Assembly (NCBI GenBank): GCA_963921825.1
Contig: OY997591.1
Location: 44,723,825-44,787,824, forward strand
Source of the DNA: Erodium maritimum
Taxonomy: Eukaryota > Streptophyta > Magnoliopsida > Geraniales > Geraniaceae
DNA: 64,000 bases
Direction: 5' to 3'
Both the position numbers and the translations under genes were made by a program. Shown here one piece after another: positions 1 to 31,030 of this stretch; the stretch's first letter is position 1, and each line of letters begins with the position of its first letter. The notes beneath the pieces were generated by a model. It searched no databases. It was given only the letters and a program-made list of their open reading frames with translations, and had not been told where the DNA came from.

Positions 1-1381
1 CATCTCGCCTCTTCGTCTCCACGGACCACACCCACACGATTTGGGTTTTGATTTATGAAGAGAAAAGGAAAAACTGGGTTGGGTTTGGGGTTTCGTCTTC
101 CTCACCCAAGGATTGGGGTTCCTTGTACCACGGTTAGAAGATGACATGAGCAGTGGCAGCGAGCTCGTGTCGAGGCGGCGGCGAGGCGATGGATCTGAGG
201 GTTTGTTGGGGTTTTGATTTTGGGGTTTCAAATTTTGAGGTTTGTTGGGGTTTTGTTGAAGCCATCAATCTGATGCTTCAATTGTTTCCCTAGATTTTTT
301 GGGTATGTATGGGTTTGCATTAATTGATGCTTGATATTGAATTTCTGAGTTAGGGATTCGATAATTTGGAGGAAGACGAAGTTGGGGCTGGCGTGATTTA
401 TATTAGTAATAGGGTGTTGGTTTTAGTTGTTTATGGATAAATTATTGCTGGGTTTTGGTTTGGGGCTATATGAAGGGATGTAGAGAAGTTCTGGGTTGGG
501 GTTTGATTATTTGAAAAAGATATGGGTTCTGGGTAGGGAAGAAGGCGTAAGGAGGAAGATGAAGAGTTCTTTTTTTTAAATTGTGTAAAAAAAATGCTAG
601 AATTTATTTTAGTTAATAAATTGTTTAAAATAAATAGAATCATTTTAAGAAGATTACAAGTTTCTGAAATTTAATGAAATTAAATTCTGAAAAGTAATTT
701 CATTTTTTAAATAATTAATAATAAAAATTTAAATAAAAAAAACTGATTTTTTTTAAATAAAACTGATTTAAAAAAATATTTATTGAAATATATAAAAACT
801 GATTTGAAAAAAATGATTTGAAAAAACTGATTTTTTTAAAATAAAACTGATTTAAAAAAATATTTATTGAAATATATAAAAACTGATTTGAAAAAAATGA
901 TTTGCAAAAACTGATTTTTTTTTGAAATATATAAAAACTGATTTGAAAAAATATTTATTGAAATAAAATGTGATTTAAAAAAAATAGAACTGATTTTTAA
1001 TTAAAAATATGAATTTTATAAAATGAAAACTGATTTTTTTAAATAAAACTGATTTTAAAAAATAAAATAAAATTTAAAATAAATTTATAAACATTTTAAT
1101 TTTTAAAATACTAAATTAAAGAATATTTGAAAATGATTAATTCATTTATAGTTGATTTAATAGGAAAAACTAATTATAAGGTATGAATGGTATGAGATTG
1201 TAAATTCGAATAATTGTTAAGGGTAGTTTGGTCATTTTACAAAAAAATTAACAGACATGGATGGAAAGGGGGTAACGTCGTAATTAATGGTTAGTTCGGG
1301 GTAGGCGATTGTTACGAATAAACTTCGGGGTAGTAAACCGTTAAAGACATATAGTTCGGGGTATGTAGATGTAATTTACCC
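1..1381 (-). mobile_element. MULE-like TIR element, cut by the window edge
   Basis: The right end (about 1245-1381) is the reverse complement of the left end of the complete element at 5831-7098, with the same phrases (GTTAGTTCGGGGTA, GTAGTAAACCGTTAAA) and the same terminal TTACCC. The interior runs from a GC-richer gene-like stretch (1-560) to a very AT-rich stretch (560-1240) with repeats of AAAACTGATTT, the inverse of the order at 5831-7098. The left end lies before the window, so no target duplication can be tested. The short reading frame at 431-643 (-) resembles part of the one in the sister copy and is not a convincing gene. Confidence 0.6.
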
Positions 1382-1479
1382 TTTTAACTATCATGCAACA
1401 ACTTGGGTTCTCTGCTGATTGAATCAATTTATATCCTGCTACATGCACACAATTTGATACTTAGTATTTTTAGGGGGTC

Positions 1480-3310
1480 GGGACACACCGATGTTTACTC
1501 CGACTCGAGGTATTTATGAAGGGGACCCTCTTTTGCCTTATTTGTTTTTATTTTGTATGGAAGGATGATCTCATCAGTTGAAATAGGCACATAGAACATG
1601 GGACATTCACGGAGTTAGGGTCGCAAGAGGATCCCCGAAGATATCTCACATGTTCTTCGTGGGCGACTGCAACATATTTTGTAGGGAAAATGTGAGAGAA
1701 GAACGACACATCCGTGACATATTGGGTATCTTCAGTAATCTCTCAGGCCAGGTCTTGAATCTGAACAAATCATTTGTATTCTTCGGTACAAACAGCTCTT
1801 AGATTGTTCGCCAAGACTGTTGTCGGATTTTAGCTATTACCAAGACTTCAACCACTTCTATGTAACTTGGAGTGCCTACCATGATCGGGCGAAATCAAAA
1901 TCAAGACATGACCTATCTCGACGATCGAATTGTCTCTAGAATCCGGTCGTGGGACAAGAAGCTCTTATCCCCTGTAGGTAGGGAAGTCATGATTTGTTCG
2001 GTCATGGCCTCACTAACTATATACATTATATCGGTCTTTCAGGTTCCCAGACGCATTATAGAGCGGATTCGTGTGGCACTAGCAAAATTATGATGGGGGG
2101 AAAATCCACGACAACCTGACTAATTATTTGGGAAGAATGGGACAAGTTATGTATGTCGAAATATTGAGGGGGAATAGTCTTTCGTCATATTCAGGATGTC
2201 AATACTACTCTTCTCGAAATAAAAGCTTGGGGGCTTATCCATCGTCCACATTCACTAGTTTCATGGGTCCTCAAATCACGGTACTTTCCGAGAACAAACT
2301 TTCTTCATGCACATATTAGATTGAACTCAAGTTTCACGTGGTCTAGTATTCACTCGACTCAAACATTGCTTTTGAATGACCTTTGAGTCGCTATAGGGGA
2401 TGAACGGAACACATAGATTTTGGCCACTCCGTGGTTTCTCGGCCAAGAATCTATAATTCAAACAGCCTCTAGGGCCTTAGAAAGGGGCTTCTGTGGCTGG
2501 CTTGATGATCCATGGGTCCTAGTACTGGATACGGTCCTTATTCTTCAGCTTTTTGACACTGACGATCATACTCGTATCTTGTAGGCCCCCTCTACGATGC
2601 ACGACCCATCAACGAATGGTGCTAGAGGTAAATGATAATAATGTGTTATACTCGACCAAGGAGGGGTGCAGGGTTTTGGAATCCGTAAGAGACCAAGGTT
2701 GACAACATGGAGACCAGATTCTCTAGGCATCCCTGTGGAACATCCCGGTCCAACCACGAATGCGTATTTTTCTATGGAGGTGCCTCACGAATACTCTATA
2801 GGTAGCATCGAATCCACATCACCAGTTTGTCCCCGTATCCCCTCTTTGTGTAATTTTATGGTCGTTCCTAGTAAACCATTAGTCATCTACTTCTCTCATG
2901 TGGTTTTGCTAAAATGTGTTGGTCTAATCTAAGGGGCATCCAACTCTGTGGGGGATGATACTCCTTTCCTTACATGGTGGGATACTATTACAACGGGCAC
3001 GAGCCTAGGAAGGGTGGCAGAAATCCTTAGAACTTTGTGGAAAATCTGGAAAGCAAGGAATGCACTAATATGGGGAGATTCCACACCATCTGCTATTAGG
3101 GTTATCTCGGCAGCTAAAGACAATTCGATAGCATTGCGGGAGGCCAACGTTGGATTATCAATACCATGTATGATATCTACTTGATGGACATCTAAATAGG
3201 TTCCCCCCTCCCGGGACGACAATCATAATTATTGATGGTGTAGTCTTCCAAGACTCGGACTAGTCGACGTGGGGAATTATAGCTCGCCGAAGACGGGTTT
3301 TTTGCATACC
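1480..3310 (+). pseudogene. Decayed L1-type LINE: reverse transcriptase to RNase H
   Basis: Translation in shifting frames gives a run of plant LINE pol signatures in the right order. An RT motif resembling RGLRQGDPLSPYLF is at about 1501-1555. The active-site region is at about 1641-1665, where the usual FADD reads FVGD. Then come SGQVLNLNKS (about 1745), GVPTMIGRN...SWDKKLLSPVGREVMI (1872-2000), the zf-RVT-like tail with TLWKIWKARNALIW (2948-3090) and a PPPG...DGVVFQDS RNase H start (about 3200-3310). Many stops and frameshifts and the lost catalytic Asp show it is dead. The 5' part of pol is missing. Confidence 0.75.
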
Positions 3311-3545
3311 CTCTTTAACGTGCTTCCATACATGGTCATTCAAGCAATAAATGATAACGGTAAGTAACCAGTCGAACATAAGGGAGCAATCGGGCCAAAG
3401 ATGACTAAATCTGTGAAAATGGTGAAAAGGCGAAAAGTATATAAACGTAACTAAATACACTCTTCTATAAATAAACAAATGGTTTAAGCAGTAAACACGT
3501 AAAAGTAAATGGTTATGAACTGTAGAAGAACAATAAAGAAGAGTT
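3311..3545. other. Unassigned spacer after the LINE
   Basis: No reading frame or repeat that I recognise. It may be the decayed end of the LINE RNase H domain or its 3' UTR. Confidence 0.3.
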
Positions 3546-3549
3546 AAAT

Positions 3550-3740
3550 ATATTATGGTACTCTTATGTTCGGTCCACTGACCTTTTGGTACCCTTATAT
3601 TTGTTTAATAAATTTTAGTACCCTTATGTTTGTTTAATACATTTTGGTACCTTTATGTTCGGTCCACGAACGGAATTAGCATTTTTTTGTTAGAAAACTA
3701 ATAGAATATTCCTCTAACTTAGTCATGCGACACATGTGCT
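3550..3740. repeat. TIR-element end, single copy
   Basis: Four imperfect repeats of TTTGGTACCCTTATGTTTG-like sequence, followed by GTTCGGTCCACGAACGG and a TAGAATATTCC run. The style matches the ends of the MITEs in the GBA2 introns (TTATGTTTCGTCCAC, GAATATTCC). I found no matching inverted end nearby, so this is probably a truncated element. Confidence 0.4.
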
Positions 3741-4485
3741 AGTTAAGAGGATTGTTACATGATGATTTTACCCTCTTAACCCTAATAACTCATTTGATAC
3801 CTTTAAAATGTCTATTTTACCCTCATTTCATATCATTTAATTTACCATTTATTTTTTTCTATTTTCATATCAAAACTAATATTTTTTTAAATAATTATAA
3901 ATCTTAAAAAAATATTTTCAAAAAATAAATTTTAAAAAAAAACAAATATCAATCTAATATGTTCTGGTTAACATTTAATGTAATATGTTAACCTAATCTA
4001 ATCATAACCTAACATTAATAAAAAAAACATAACCTTATCTTAATTCTTGACAATTTCTTCCACACATCCTCATTCTCATCCACGATGAAGCACTCCTCTC
4101 TCAAATAAACACCAAACCCTAGGTTAGCCTTTGCATATGCCACCGCCACCACCACCGACGATCATGGGAGTTTTCGGTGGAGGTTATCTACCATCTTTCT
4201 TCACCTCCCTCATCCCCCTCGCCTCCTAGTGTTCTCATTTTCTTTCCTCGTCATCTTGTTTGTATTTTCTTGTTCGGATCAGAGATTGTGCTCGTCAAAT
4301 ATGAGGTCCCCTGCAACTCTCTCACTCCCGGTCTTTGGCTCGTGGCCGGCAAGGGAAGCCAGATAAGTAAAAGTTACACGAACCGGGTCGAGAAATTCCC
4401 GAAAGCAAAGCAAGAGGTGTCTGCGAAAGGGACGTTCCACAAGATGCCAGAAGCGAACCTTTACTGAGCCTCCCCAACATGTACC
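3741..4485. other. AT-rich intergenic stretch
   Basis: Mostly A/T runs, then a mildly GC-richer part from 4080. A 96-residue frame at 4177-4467 (+) has no recognisable domain and probably belongs to the flank of the antisense LINE ORF1 remnant. Confidence 0.3.
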
Positions 4486-5629
4486 TCATTGATCACACAT
4501 GACATGGACACAAAGCCCCAGCGTTTGCACCAATCGTTTCTCTAGTGGTTTTGGTACGGACCAAAGGAGGAGGCCACGGGCATGCACCCATAGTTGGATC
4601 CTATCCAGGGTCGGGGGCTCTTTAGCCATCGGATTTAGGTCACCCAACAGTAGTGGTCTCCCATCGAAGTACCACAATTCGTTATCTCGAACCCATGCAC
4701 GAGATTTCTCCGTCTCGAAGTAAAAACCGAAGATACCCGGTCCGATGTCTTTGATCACCAACCTCTCAGTTGATTTACCCCATGCCTTGGTGATGGTCCG
4801 AAGGAGAACCTCTTTCCGGGGTGGCTTGGACGACCACTACTTACCCATCATCATAAATTGTTGCCTAACCAATATGGATGGGCTCACCGGAGTCTACGGA
4901 ACCATGACCTCAATCTCCTCCTCTTCCTCCACAGAGAAAGCTAAGAGGTCATCTTGAAGGTTGAGTAGTTGGGAGTCCAGACATGCCGGAGAGGGAGGCA
5001 CCACCGAGGTTGAGCTGACTTCCTTGGGTCGGAAAGTTCTACGGCGGGGGTCATCCCCGGTGGTGATGTGAGCAGGGCCGGGATCACAGGGACAAGAGCG
5101 GCGTTGGGAACCCAGACCCCCTCATAGAGAGCAGCAACCTCCTCCCTCCCTGGCTTCGGACTCCCATGTTTAGGCATGGGGGTTTTCCCTTTAAGAGGGT
5201 CCCAGACCAGTGGCGATAATGGGTTGGTGGCAGGTACTGTCACAGGCGGCGTAGTGATGGGGGGAGTCGAGGTGGCAACGATCGAAGAAGATGTAGCGAT
5301 GTGGGGAGCGGGTTCCACAGGTGGTTGGAGAGCAGGGACAGTCACATGAAGCAACAAAGCCTGCACGTCACCGGGAGCGGGCGTCGAGGCCTTCATCTCA
5401 ACCGTGGGGGCGGCAGAGTGGAATTCACCAAAACCCTAACGTCGCTTGCAGAGGAAGCTAGGGTTTGGTTCTTCAAAGGCCGATCCTGTCGAGCTTTACC
5501 CAAAGGTTCAAACATACCAAGAGAGAAGGTCATGGCTGTCGTAGTCGGGGGAGGAAGGAGAGGCGTCGTGGAGGAGCCAGAAGAATGCTTAGGGTTTCTT
5601 CTGTGCCTCGGTTTAATGGTAGGCCTCAC
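4486..5629 (-). pseudogene. LINE ORF1 remnant with DUF4283 domain
   Basis: Read on the minus strand, 4486-4761 encodes a DUF4283-type segment (IKDIGPGIFGFYFETE, then WYFDGRPLLLGDLNP and a WVHARGLLLW stretch), the N-terminal domain of plant L1 ORF1 proteins. Upstream in another frame (4780-4870) is the domain's start. Further upstream are Pro/Thr-rich frames (4941-5396 and 5393-5629), as expected for the ORF1 N-terminus. Frameshifts separate the parts. ORF1 normally binds the element's own RNA. It is opposite in strand to the LINE RT at 1480-3310, so the two are probably separate insertions. Confidence 0.7.
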
Positions 5630-5830
5630 AGTCTACGAGGGGCGAGGTGGAGACACACGTGGGAGAGACTGCACCAGGATTGACTACGATAGGACAAAAC
5701 CAGTGAGAGAACTAATGACAATCAAATCGACAACAGAAGTAGGAGAATCCATAAGTGGGGTAGGATTTTCTCGAGAAGGAAGAGATTTTGACAAATCGCG
5801 AGGGAATATAATGTATGCTTGTTAAATTGA

Positions 5831-7098
5831 GGGTAAATTACGTTTGACTACCCCAAACTATACGCGTTTAACGGTTTACTACCCCAAAGTTAAGTCGTAA
5901 CAATTACCTACCCCGAACTAACCATTTGTAACGACGTTACACCCTTTCCATCCATGACTGTTATTTTTTTGTAAAATGACGCAAATACCCTCAATTGTTA
6001 TCCATATTTACACCCTTTATTTTTAAAATAATAAATTATTAAATATATAAAAAATCATAAAATCAGTTTTTTTTATAAATTTAATAATTATCTCTTAAAA
6101 ATAATTCATTAATTCTAAAAATTATTTATTAATTAATTAATATATAATTTTTCTATAATTTTTTTTATTACTAATATATAATTTTCATATTCAAAAAATA
6201 AAAACTAAATAAAAAAATCCTTCGTATTTATTTAAAAATAGTTTTGTTTTTATAAATTGAAATATTTTTTTTTAAATTCAGCCTTATTTAAAAATAGTTT
6301 TGTTTTAAAGAAAGTAATTTTATTTTAAAAAATCAAAATTTTAATTCTTTTTAACTACCTTTGTTTTCTTCAATTTTTTTTGTTTAAATTCTTTTTTATG
6401 CTTAGAATTACGAACAAACCATATCATCTGCCATTGAAGCTCCTCCACCACATGGCCGTATCGCTGCTCTCTACCGGTTGCTTTACCGCTACATCTCCTA
6501 CGCGCCTCCACTTTGACCTCCCTTCCTCCAGCAAAAACTCCAATTCTGAAATTGATGAGCACAAAACCAAATCGACCCCCAAATTAACGGGAGATCCTCT
6601 AGCTTGCCGGCCTCGTCTTTTTCTTCCCCCAAATCATCAAATCCCATCAACATCTCTGCATTTGCAAGCACAAATACCCAATAATAAAACTAGGGTTTTC
6701 TTCTCTAGGTTCTAATCTTGCTCTTTAGAAAAAATGGAAAAAGTTTCCTTGTGAGGTAGATTGAAGAGAAAGCCAAAGTGTTTGGCTTCTATTCACCATA
6801 TGAACAAGAAGAGAGGAAGGGGGCGGCGACGACTTCGTGTGGAAGAGGGGTTTAGGGTTCATATGTAAAAATAAAATAATTAAAAAATTATATACAAAAA
6901 GAATTAATATAAATTTAAAACAGTAAGGGAAATTTCAGAATATTAAGAAAAATGAACGGTGATTGGGTGGAAAAATAGATGGGAGGGAGTAAAGTCGTTA
7001 CAAATGGTTAGTTCGGGATATGTGATTGTTACGACTTAACTTTGAGATAGTAAACCGTTAAACGCGTATAGTTTAGGGTAGTCAAACGTAATTTACCC
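5831..7098. mobile_element. MULE-like non-autonomous TIR element with 9-bp duplication
   Basis: The left end (5831-5960, GGGTAAATTACGTTTGACTA...) and right end (6965-7098) are long inverted repeats of about 120-130 bp. The flanks TTAAATTGA (5822-5830) and TTAAAATGA (7099-7107) form a 9-bp target duplication with one mismatch, typical of Mutator-like elements. The interior is AT-rich, followed by a GC-richer segment at 6410-6860 with a 111-residue frame (6380-6715, +) containing no transposase motif. This looks like acquired sequence, as in Pack-MULEs. It is the sister of the copy at 1-1381. Confidence 0.8.
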
Positions 7099-7150
7099 TT
7101 AAAATGAGGATCTTACACCTAAAATAAAGTTAAGGTTTTGAAATCATAAA

Positions 7151-7576
7151 GGGTAAACTACAAATACATACCCCAAACTTGTCACGATTAACTGATACCT
7201 ACCCTCATGTTTTTTTGTAACCGATACATACTCAAATGTTCCGAAAATTATCGCAAAGCCCCTACAGACAGCTTAAATGACGAAAATGCCCTCAACTACA
7301 TTTCAGTAATTACTTAAAAAAAAAATTAAAAATCACTCTTGTTAGCTATATATATGTACTTATTAAATCACTTCACTTTTATTTAAAAAATCACTTCATT
7401 TTCATTTTAAAAAAATTATTTAAAAAATTACTTCAGGACATTTTCGTCATTTTACCCGTCTGCAGGGGCTTTGCGTTAATTTTCGGAACATTTGAGTATG
7501 TATCGATTACAAAAAAACATGAGGGTAGGTATCAATTAATCGTGACAAGTTTGGGGTATGTATTTGTAGTTTACCC
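7151..7576. mobile_element. MITE with perfect 9-bp target duplication
   Basis: Terminal inverted repeats of about 110 bp (GGGTAAACTACAAATACATA... and its inverse ending in GTAGTTTACCC). Perfect 9-bp direct repeats AATCATAAA flank it (7142-7150 and 7577-7585). The interior is AT-rich and non-coding. TIR length and duplication size indicate a MULE-derived MITE. It lies just upstream of the GBA2 gene. Confidence 0.9.
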
Positions 7577-7585
7577 AATCATAAA

Positions 7586-8261
7586 TAACCTCTCTTTTTA
7601 TTATTTTTCTTAAAGTCGTTTCTTTTACGAAAGAAGAGTGAGTAGTGGCAAAAAATAAAGGAATCAAAGTAGGTGTGCACCGTCAGGAACCAGCTCTCCT
7701 CTCTGAAGTCTGAACCCAATCCATCCATCCATCCAAAGCGCACATTAACGGCAACTCGCTGACGCAAGAATCATATGACATTTCAACTCTGGAGCAGTAC
7801 AGCTTTGGACTGAAATTCATACAAAATATAAAATCCACAATCCAAAACATCGCAGAAGAAGGAGGAGATAGAGATTGATTTTCGATCTCCTTCTTTGCAC
7901 CACCTGTCGATCTCGTGGTCCGAATCACAGGTCCAGGCGGCGTCTCCTCCGCTCGCCACGCTCCCTCAAACCCCAGCACCTCCCTCTTTCTCTCTCTTCT
8001 TCACCAATCACCATATCTACTTTTTTTATTGGGCGAATCCGAACCCGTCATGTCCGATCCCCACTACGGTTCATTCCATTGAGTTTTGGTCGCTGATTGG
8101 TGATCCCAGATTGAACGCTGCAGATTTGCTTCCCTTTCTCCTGCTTCCATTGTTGTGTGTGAAGTGGAGGTGCTGAGTGTTGGGGAGTTTTGTTGGTTGT
8201 GGTGAACAAACGGGATTAGAAGCTGTCTTGAGAGTGATTAAGAGGTAAATAAGTGGAGAAG
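7586..8261 (+). promoter_or_regulatory. GBA2 upstream region and 5' UTR
   Basis: This stretch joins the MITE to the first coding exon. It becomes pyrimidine-rich from about 7850 (CTCCTTCTTTGCACC, CTCTCTTCTTCACC), as plant 5' UTRs often are. ATATAAAAT near 7826 could be a TATA box, but the transcription start cannot be fixed from sequence. Short upstream frames exist (for example 7895-8176) and may be untranslated or uORFs. Confidence 0.4.
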
Positions 8262-27081
<18,820 letters not shown>

Positions 27082-28590
27082 TGGAAATGTGTAAGTTGCA
27101 TAACCTTTGTAAAGATTGTTTTCTTTGCATAATCCTGTTCTGGTGGAAGTAAGCTGCCCAGGAAGTTTTTTTCCATCTAGAAATAGGCAATAATGGTTGG
27201 AAACTCTATTTGTAACTATTCTTGACTATTAAACTGTGATAGCTTGATTCATCGCTAACAAACCAGGTAGCCCATTTTTTTTTTCCTTCGGTGGGGTGAG
27301 CAGTGGATTTTGCATCAGCAGTGGCAATAAAGAACATCTGAAATCATTCGGCTCAAAACATTTCTGAGCGTGGAAACCACTTGATTTTGAGACTGTAATT
27401 TCCTGTTAGCTCTCGTAAGAGAAGCGAGGTGACAGCCATGTAAATGTGACATTGGAATTGCTCTGTTTGACTTCTGAGGCCTTGTCTTGAAGTTGAGTCA
27501 TTGTGTAATTGGTATCTGGTCCAGAAAGTATAACTTATATGTTTTGGAAAGGGAAACTGTAGCCTTACCTGGATGTAGTCTTTACACGTGAAAATGTGGT
27601 GCATACCACATATTCATTGATCATGCCAAGTGATGGCTAGCTAGCATCTTCACTTTTTTTTTATTGTCAAGAGCCAACATAAGTTGGGTAAGATTTTGCT
27701 TCTTTGTTGAAGGTTTTGAGTTTGACTTCTTTTGCATGCATTAGTTTTAAGGTTAAATCTAGAGTCCATTGCTTAAAACTAACTTATGTAACGGTCACAT
27801 GTGAGAAACTACTTGATAAATTTTGAAATATTATGTTAAAATTGATGGGTGTTTTTTGTTGCACGTGGACAATACTTAGGTGGTTTTAAGCAATTGACCG
27901 TTACATCTAATGCTTACGAAGCTTGAGTGCTGATAAATAAGAATCTTTGAAGATGTCATGTGTGCGGTGTATGGTGTATGTATAGTCTATGTGGAGGTAT
28001 TGTGGTGAAGTGGCGTCTTTGTTCTTAAGTTATTTTTGAACTGCCTTACTTGAGAAAGCCAAAATTAGTGGAATTCACTTGTTATTGCTTATTTTGAGTT
28101 GATACATGTTGCATCATGGGAGGATCTAATTGAATGTCATTTATTGGCATGTAGCACTCAATCAATAGCAATGGTGAGGTGGTCCTTGCTATTCCACTTA
28201 ACGTAGGAACATGAAGTCACGTTGCAGGACCCTTTCCTCTGCAAATTGCTGTATTGCTGAGAACCATGAGTAAAAGAGAGGCCCAGGCAATAGTTACGAG
28301 GACAAATGCAAATTGAAGGTCTCCTGGATACGGACTTTCTAAGAGAATACTTCTAGAGGTTGACTAAATCAAATATAAACTAGACCGTGGCTTAGTTTTT
28401 TTTTTTTTGAAAAATAAGCTTATTACTTCCGTCAACCATGTTTAGGGAAACTGCAAAAACGACAAACGCGACCATTGCTTACCAGCTCTCGGGCTTGATA
28501 TCCCTAAAACGATTACGGACACAAAAAACAAGATTGCTACACAACGCCTACAAACCAAACCAAATATTCTACTACAATCTAATGCTTTTA
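27082..28590 (+). other. GBA2 3' UTR and downstream spacer
   Basis: The stop codon TGA ends at 27081. A canonical AATAAA lies at 27326-27331 and is the best candidate poly(A) signal. Beyond about 27640 the sequence has no gene. A T-tract followed by GAAAAATAAGCTTATTACTT (28396-28430) could be the reversed poly(A) end of an antisense retroposed sequence. Confidence 0.45.
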
Positions 28591-30514
28591 GAGCATCCAC
28601 AACGCCACCGTCGGCTGGTGGAGGGGAGTTGTTGGCGGTGAGCATTATAATACTATTTATTTCTCTCCGCACCTCACCGCCGGCGGGAAACGCCAATACA
28701 GTGCAATGGTAGACGTTTTGTCGTCGAGGAGCCGCCAATGGTGTGAATAAAATATTCTTTGAAATAACACTTTAATTAAACAAAAATGCGTTAATTTAAA
28801 ACAAAATTGCATTAAATTAAAACAACATAAAAGGACTAGTACAAGATAATCGATCGAAATTTAAACTACGAAACGATAAACTAAGCTAGGAGTTTCCAAA
28901 TTTATTCCAAATGTGTTCGACGAGGTCATCCTTTAACTGGTAATGTATGTGTTCATCTTGCATCCTCTGAATGTTTCCAAGTATGACCTGTGACGGGACA
29001 AAGCCTCCTCGTGCAAAATTTGGTTCACTTGGTCCACCCTCATCTGTTGGTTCAATGTAGTCGTCGTAGGTATGACGTTCTGCCTCGACTATCATATTGT
29101 GCATGATAACACATGCACTCATCACCAAGCCAAGGTCTTGTGGCATCCACAAGCGACTCGGTCGAGTGATCATGTGAAACCGAGCTTAGAATGCATCGAA
29201 TGCTCGTTCCACATCCTTCCTGCACGCTTCTTGGACTTCAGCAAACTTCTTCTTTTTCGGTCGTTGAGCTAATGAAATTGTTTTCACAAAACTGGCCATG
29301 AAGGGTATATGCCATCAGCAAGATAATACGGGAATGTGTAGTGGTTACCACTTATCGTATACTCAACCGGTGGTTGCCAACCATTGATAACGTCCGTGAA
29401 CAGTCTGGAATGGTTGAGCACTGTTAAATCGTTGTTTGATTCCGCCATGCCAAAGAACGAGTGCCAAATCCATTAGTCACGAGTTGCAACCGCCTCGAGA
29501 ACAACGGTTGGTCGATTCCCGTGGTCCCTCCGTGAATGGGAGCGTCGCAGTGCCGTTGGGCAATTCTTCCACTCCCAGTGCATGCAGTCAAGACTGTCAA
29601 GCAAACCCGGGAACCCTCGCGCTTCATTAACCGCCAAAATGTAGTCCATAACGGTATGTGTAGGTTTACGTTGGTACGTAAGACCGAAGACTTTAATGAT
29701 TCCAGTGCAAAATTTTCTCAAACATTCCAAAGACGTGGTTTCGCCTATCTTCAAGTACTCGTCCAATCCATCAGCTGCAATTCCATAACATAACTGCCTA
29801 ATGGCCGCAGTACATTTTTGATAAGGAGATAAGGAAACTTTACCCACAGCATCCAACCGTGTCGTGAAATACGAATTGTGATTCTCCAATGCATAAACAA
29901 TTCCGAGGAACACACTCTTTGGCATTCTAAAGCGACGACGGAACTACACCTCCATGTACACATGGTTCGTGTTGAAGTAGTCGCTCATTAAACGTTCGTT
30001 TGCGGCTTCCTGGTCACGTGCGATGTAGGTTCACTTACGTGTGGAGCATTGACCATTGCGTCCTCTAACCACCCGTTACCGAAGTCGGTGGACATGCATT
30101 CTTCGAGTACTTCATCCAAAATGGCATTCATATCCAAATTGTTGGCTCGCTAATTGGTCATTTCGACGAACAAATGTGTGGGAAAAAGAATGAGATAGGA
30201 TTATATTGAGAAGATATGTGGTTTGTGATTTTGGTTTGATTCAAACATCTATTTATAATGTATTTGGAGATAAGAGCATTGAATTTTTTTTGTTATTTTC
30301 AAAATACTTTTTATTTTATCAAGAACAAGTAATAGGTGAATTAGATTTCTAGCCGTTGGCGTCGGCACTGAGTGCTGGTGTGGAACTCCTAGGCGCTACT
30401 CACCGCTAGGGTCCTCCCCGCCAGTACCGCGCCATCTCCACGCCAGCTCATTCTCGCCGACTACTCACCGCTAGCACCTCCCCACTAGCTCCCCACCCAC
30501 CACTATGGATGCTC
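28591..30514 (-). mobile_element. PIF/Harbinger element, complete ends, TTA duplication
   Basis: The ends GAGCATCCACAACG (28591) and the inverse of GAGCATCCATAGTGG (30514) are PIF/Harbinger-type TIRs. The 3-bp duplication TTA (28588-28590 and 30515-30517) is diagnostic of the superfamily. GC-rich subterminal arms (GGCGGTGAG and CCGGCGG motifs) follow. The element carries a decayed transposase on the minus strand. The second ORF (Myb-like) typical of the superfamily was not found, so movement would need help in trans. Confidence 0.9.
28886..30161 (-). pseudogene. PIF/Harbinger transposase, broken
   Basis: Read from about 30161 down to 28886 the sequence gives the plant Harbinger transposase in order: LMSDYFNTNHVYMEV, RRFRMPKSVFLGIV, FPGLLDSLDCMHWEWKNCP (first catalytic Asp), RDHGNRPTVVLEAVATRD, IWHSFFGM, YYLADGIYPSW (second Asp), DVERAF (Glu), SACVIMHNMIVEAER and DLVEHIWNKFG. 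Breaks: a stop soon after the first ATG, a frameshift before NERLMSDY, an in-frame TAG after MEV, TAA where a sense codon should follow ATRD (about 29475), a frameshift after PSWP (about 29300) and TAA after AFDAF (about 29187). All three catalytic positions are still visible. Confidence 0.85.
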
Positions 30515-31030
30515 TTAGGTGGTCACCAAACTCTTCAAAAGTCCTTGAGTAATGTAAGATAGTCTGGGGACAGTTTGAGTGCGTCGGAATTTTGGGCTTG
30601 AACCGCGAACAAATAACAGAGGACGTTCAGTCTGGATTGATATTCGGCCAGACCTTCTTATCGACGATCGATTGGGGTCCATCGGTAAAGACAACCAACC
30701 GAACATGCCACCAGTGGTAGTAACCACATCTACCGGGACAACGCCAGAGAAGAATGATTGATCCCTTCACGATGAAAATCCGACGTAGGGAAACTACGAA
30801 AACAATAGACAAAAACCAAAAGAAAAAGCAAGATAAGGTCGTTGGGTAGACCGAGTAAGTATTCGAACTTTGACTGGTGTTTGCATTCAATAACATTAGG
30901 TCATTGTTTAGGTTTTTATGAATCAATTTTGAATGATTTGTCGTATAGTGAATGTAGATTTCTTTGAGTTTCTTTGTAAAATTGTAGTGGTAGACAACCA
31001 AAACAAAGAGTTGTGTTTGTCCCCACTCTT
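30515..31030. other. Spacer between Harbinger and MULE remnants
   Basis: Continues the sequence left of the Harbinger insertion. Short frames on both strands (30579-30761 and 30627-31001) have no recognisable domain. Confidence 0.3.
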
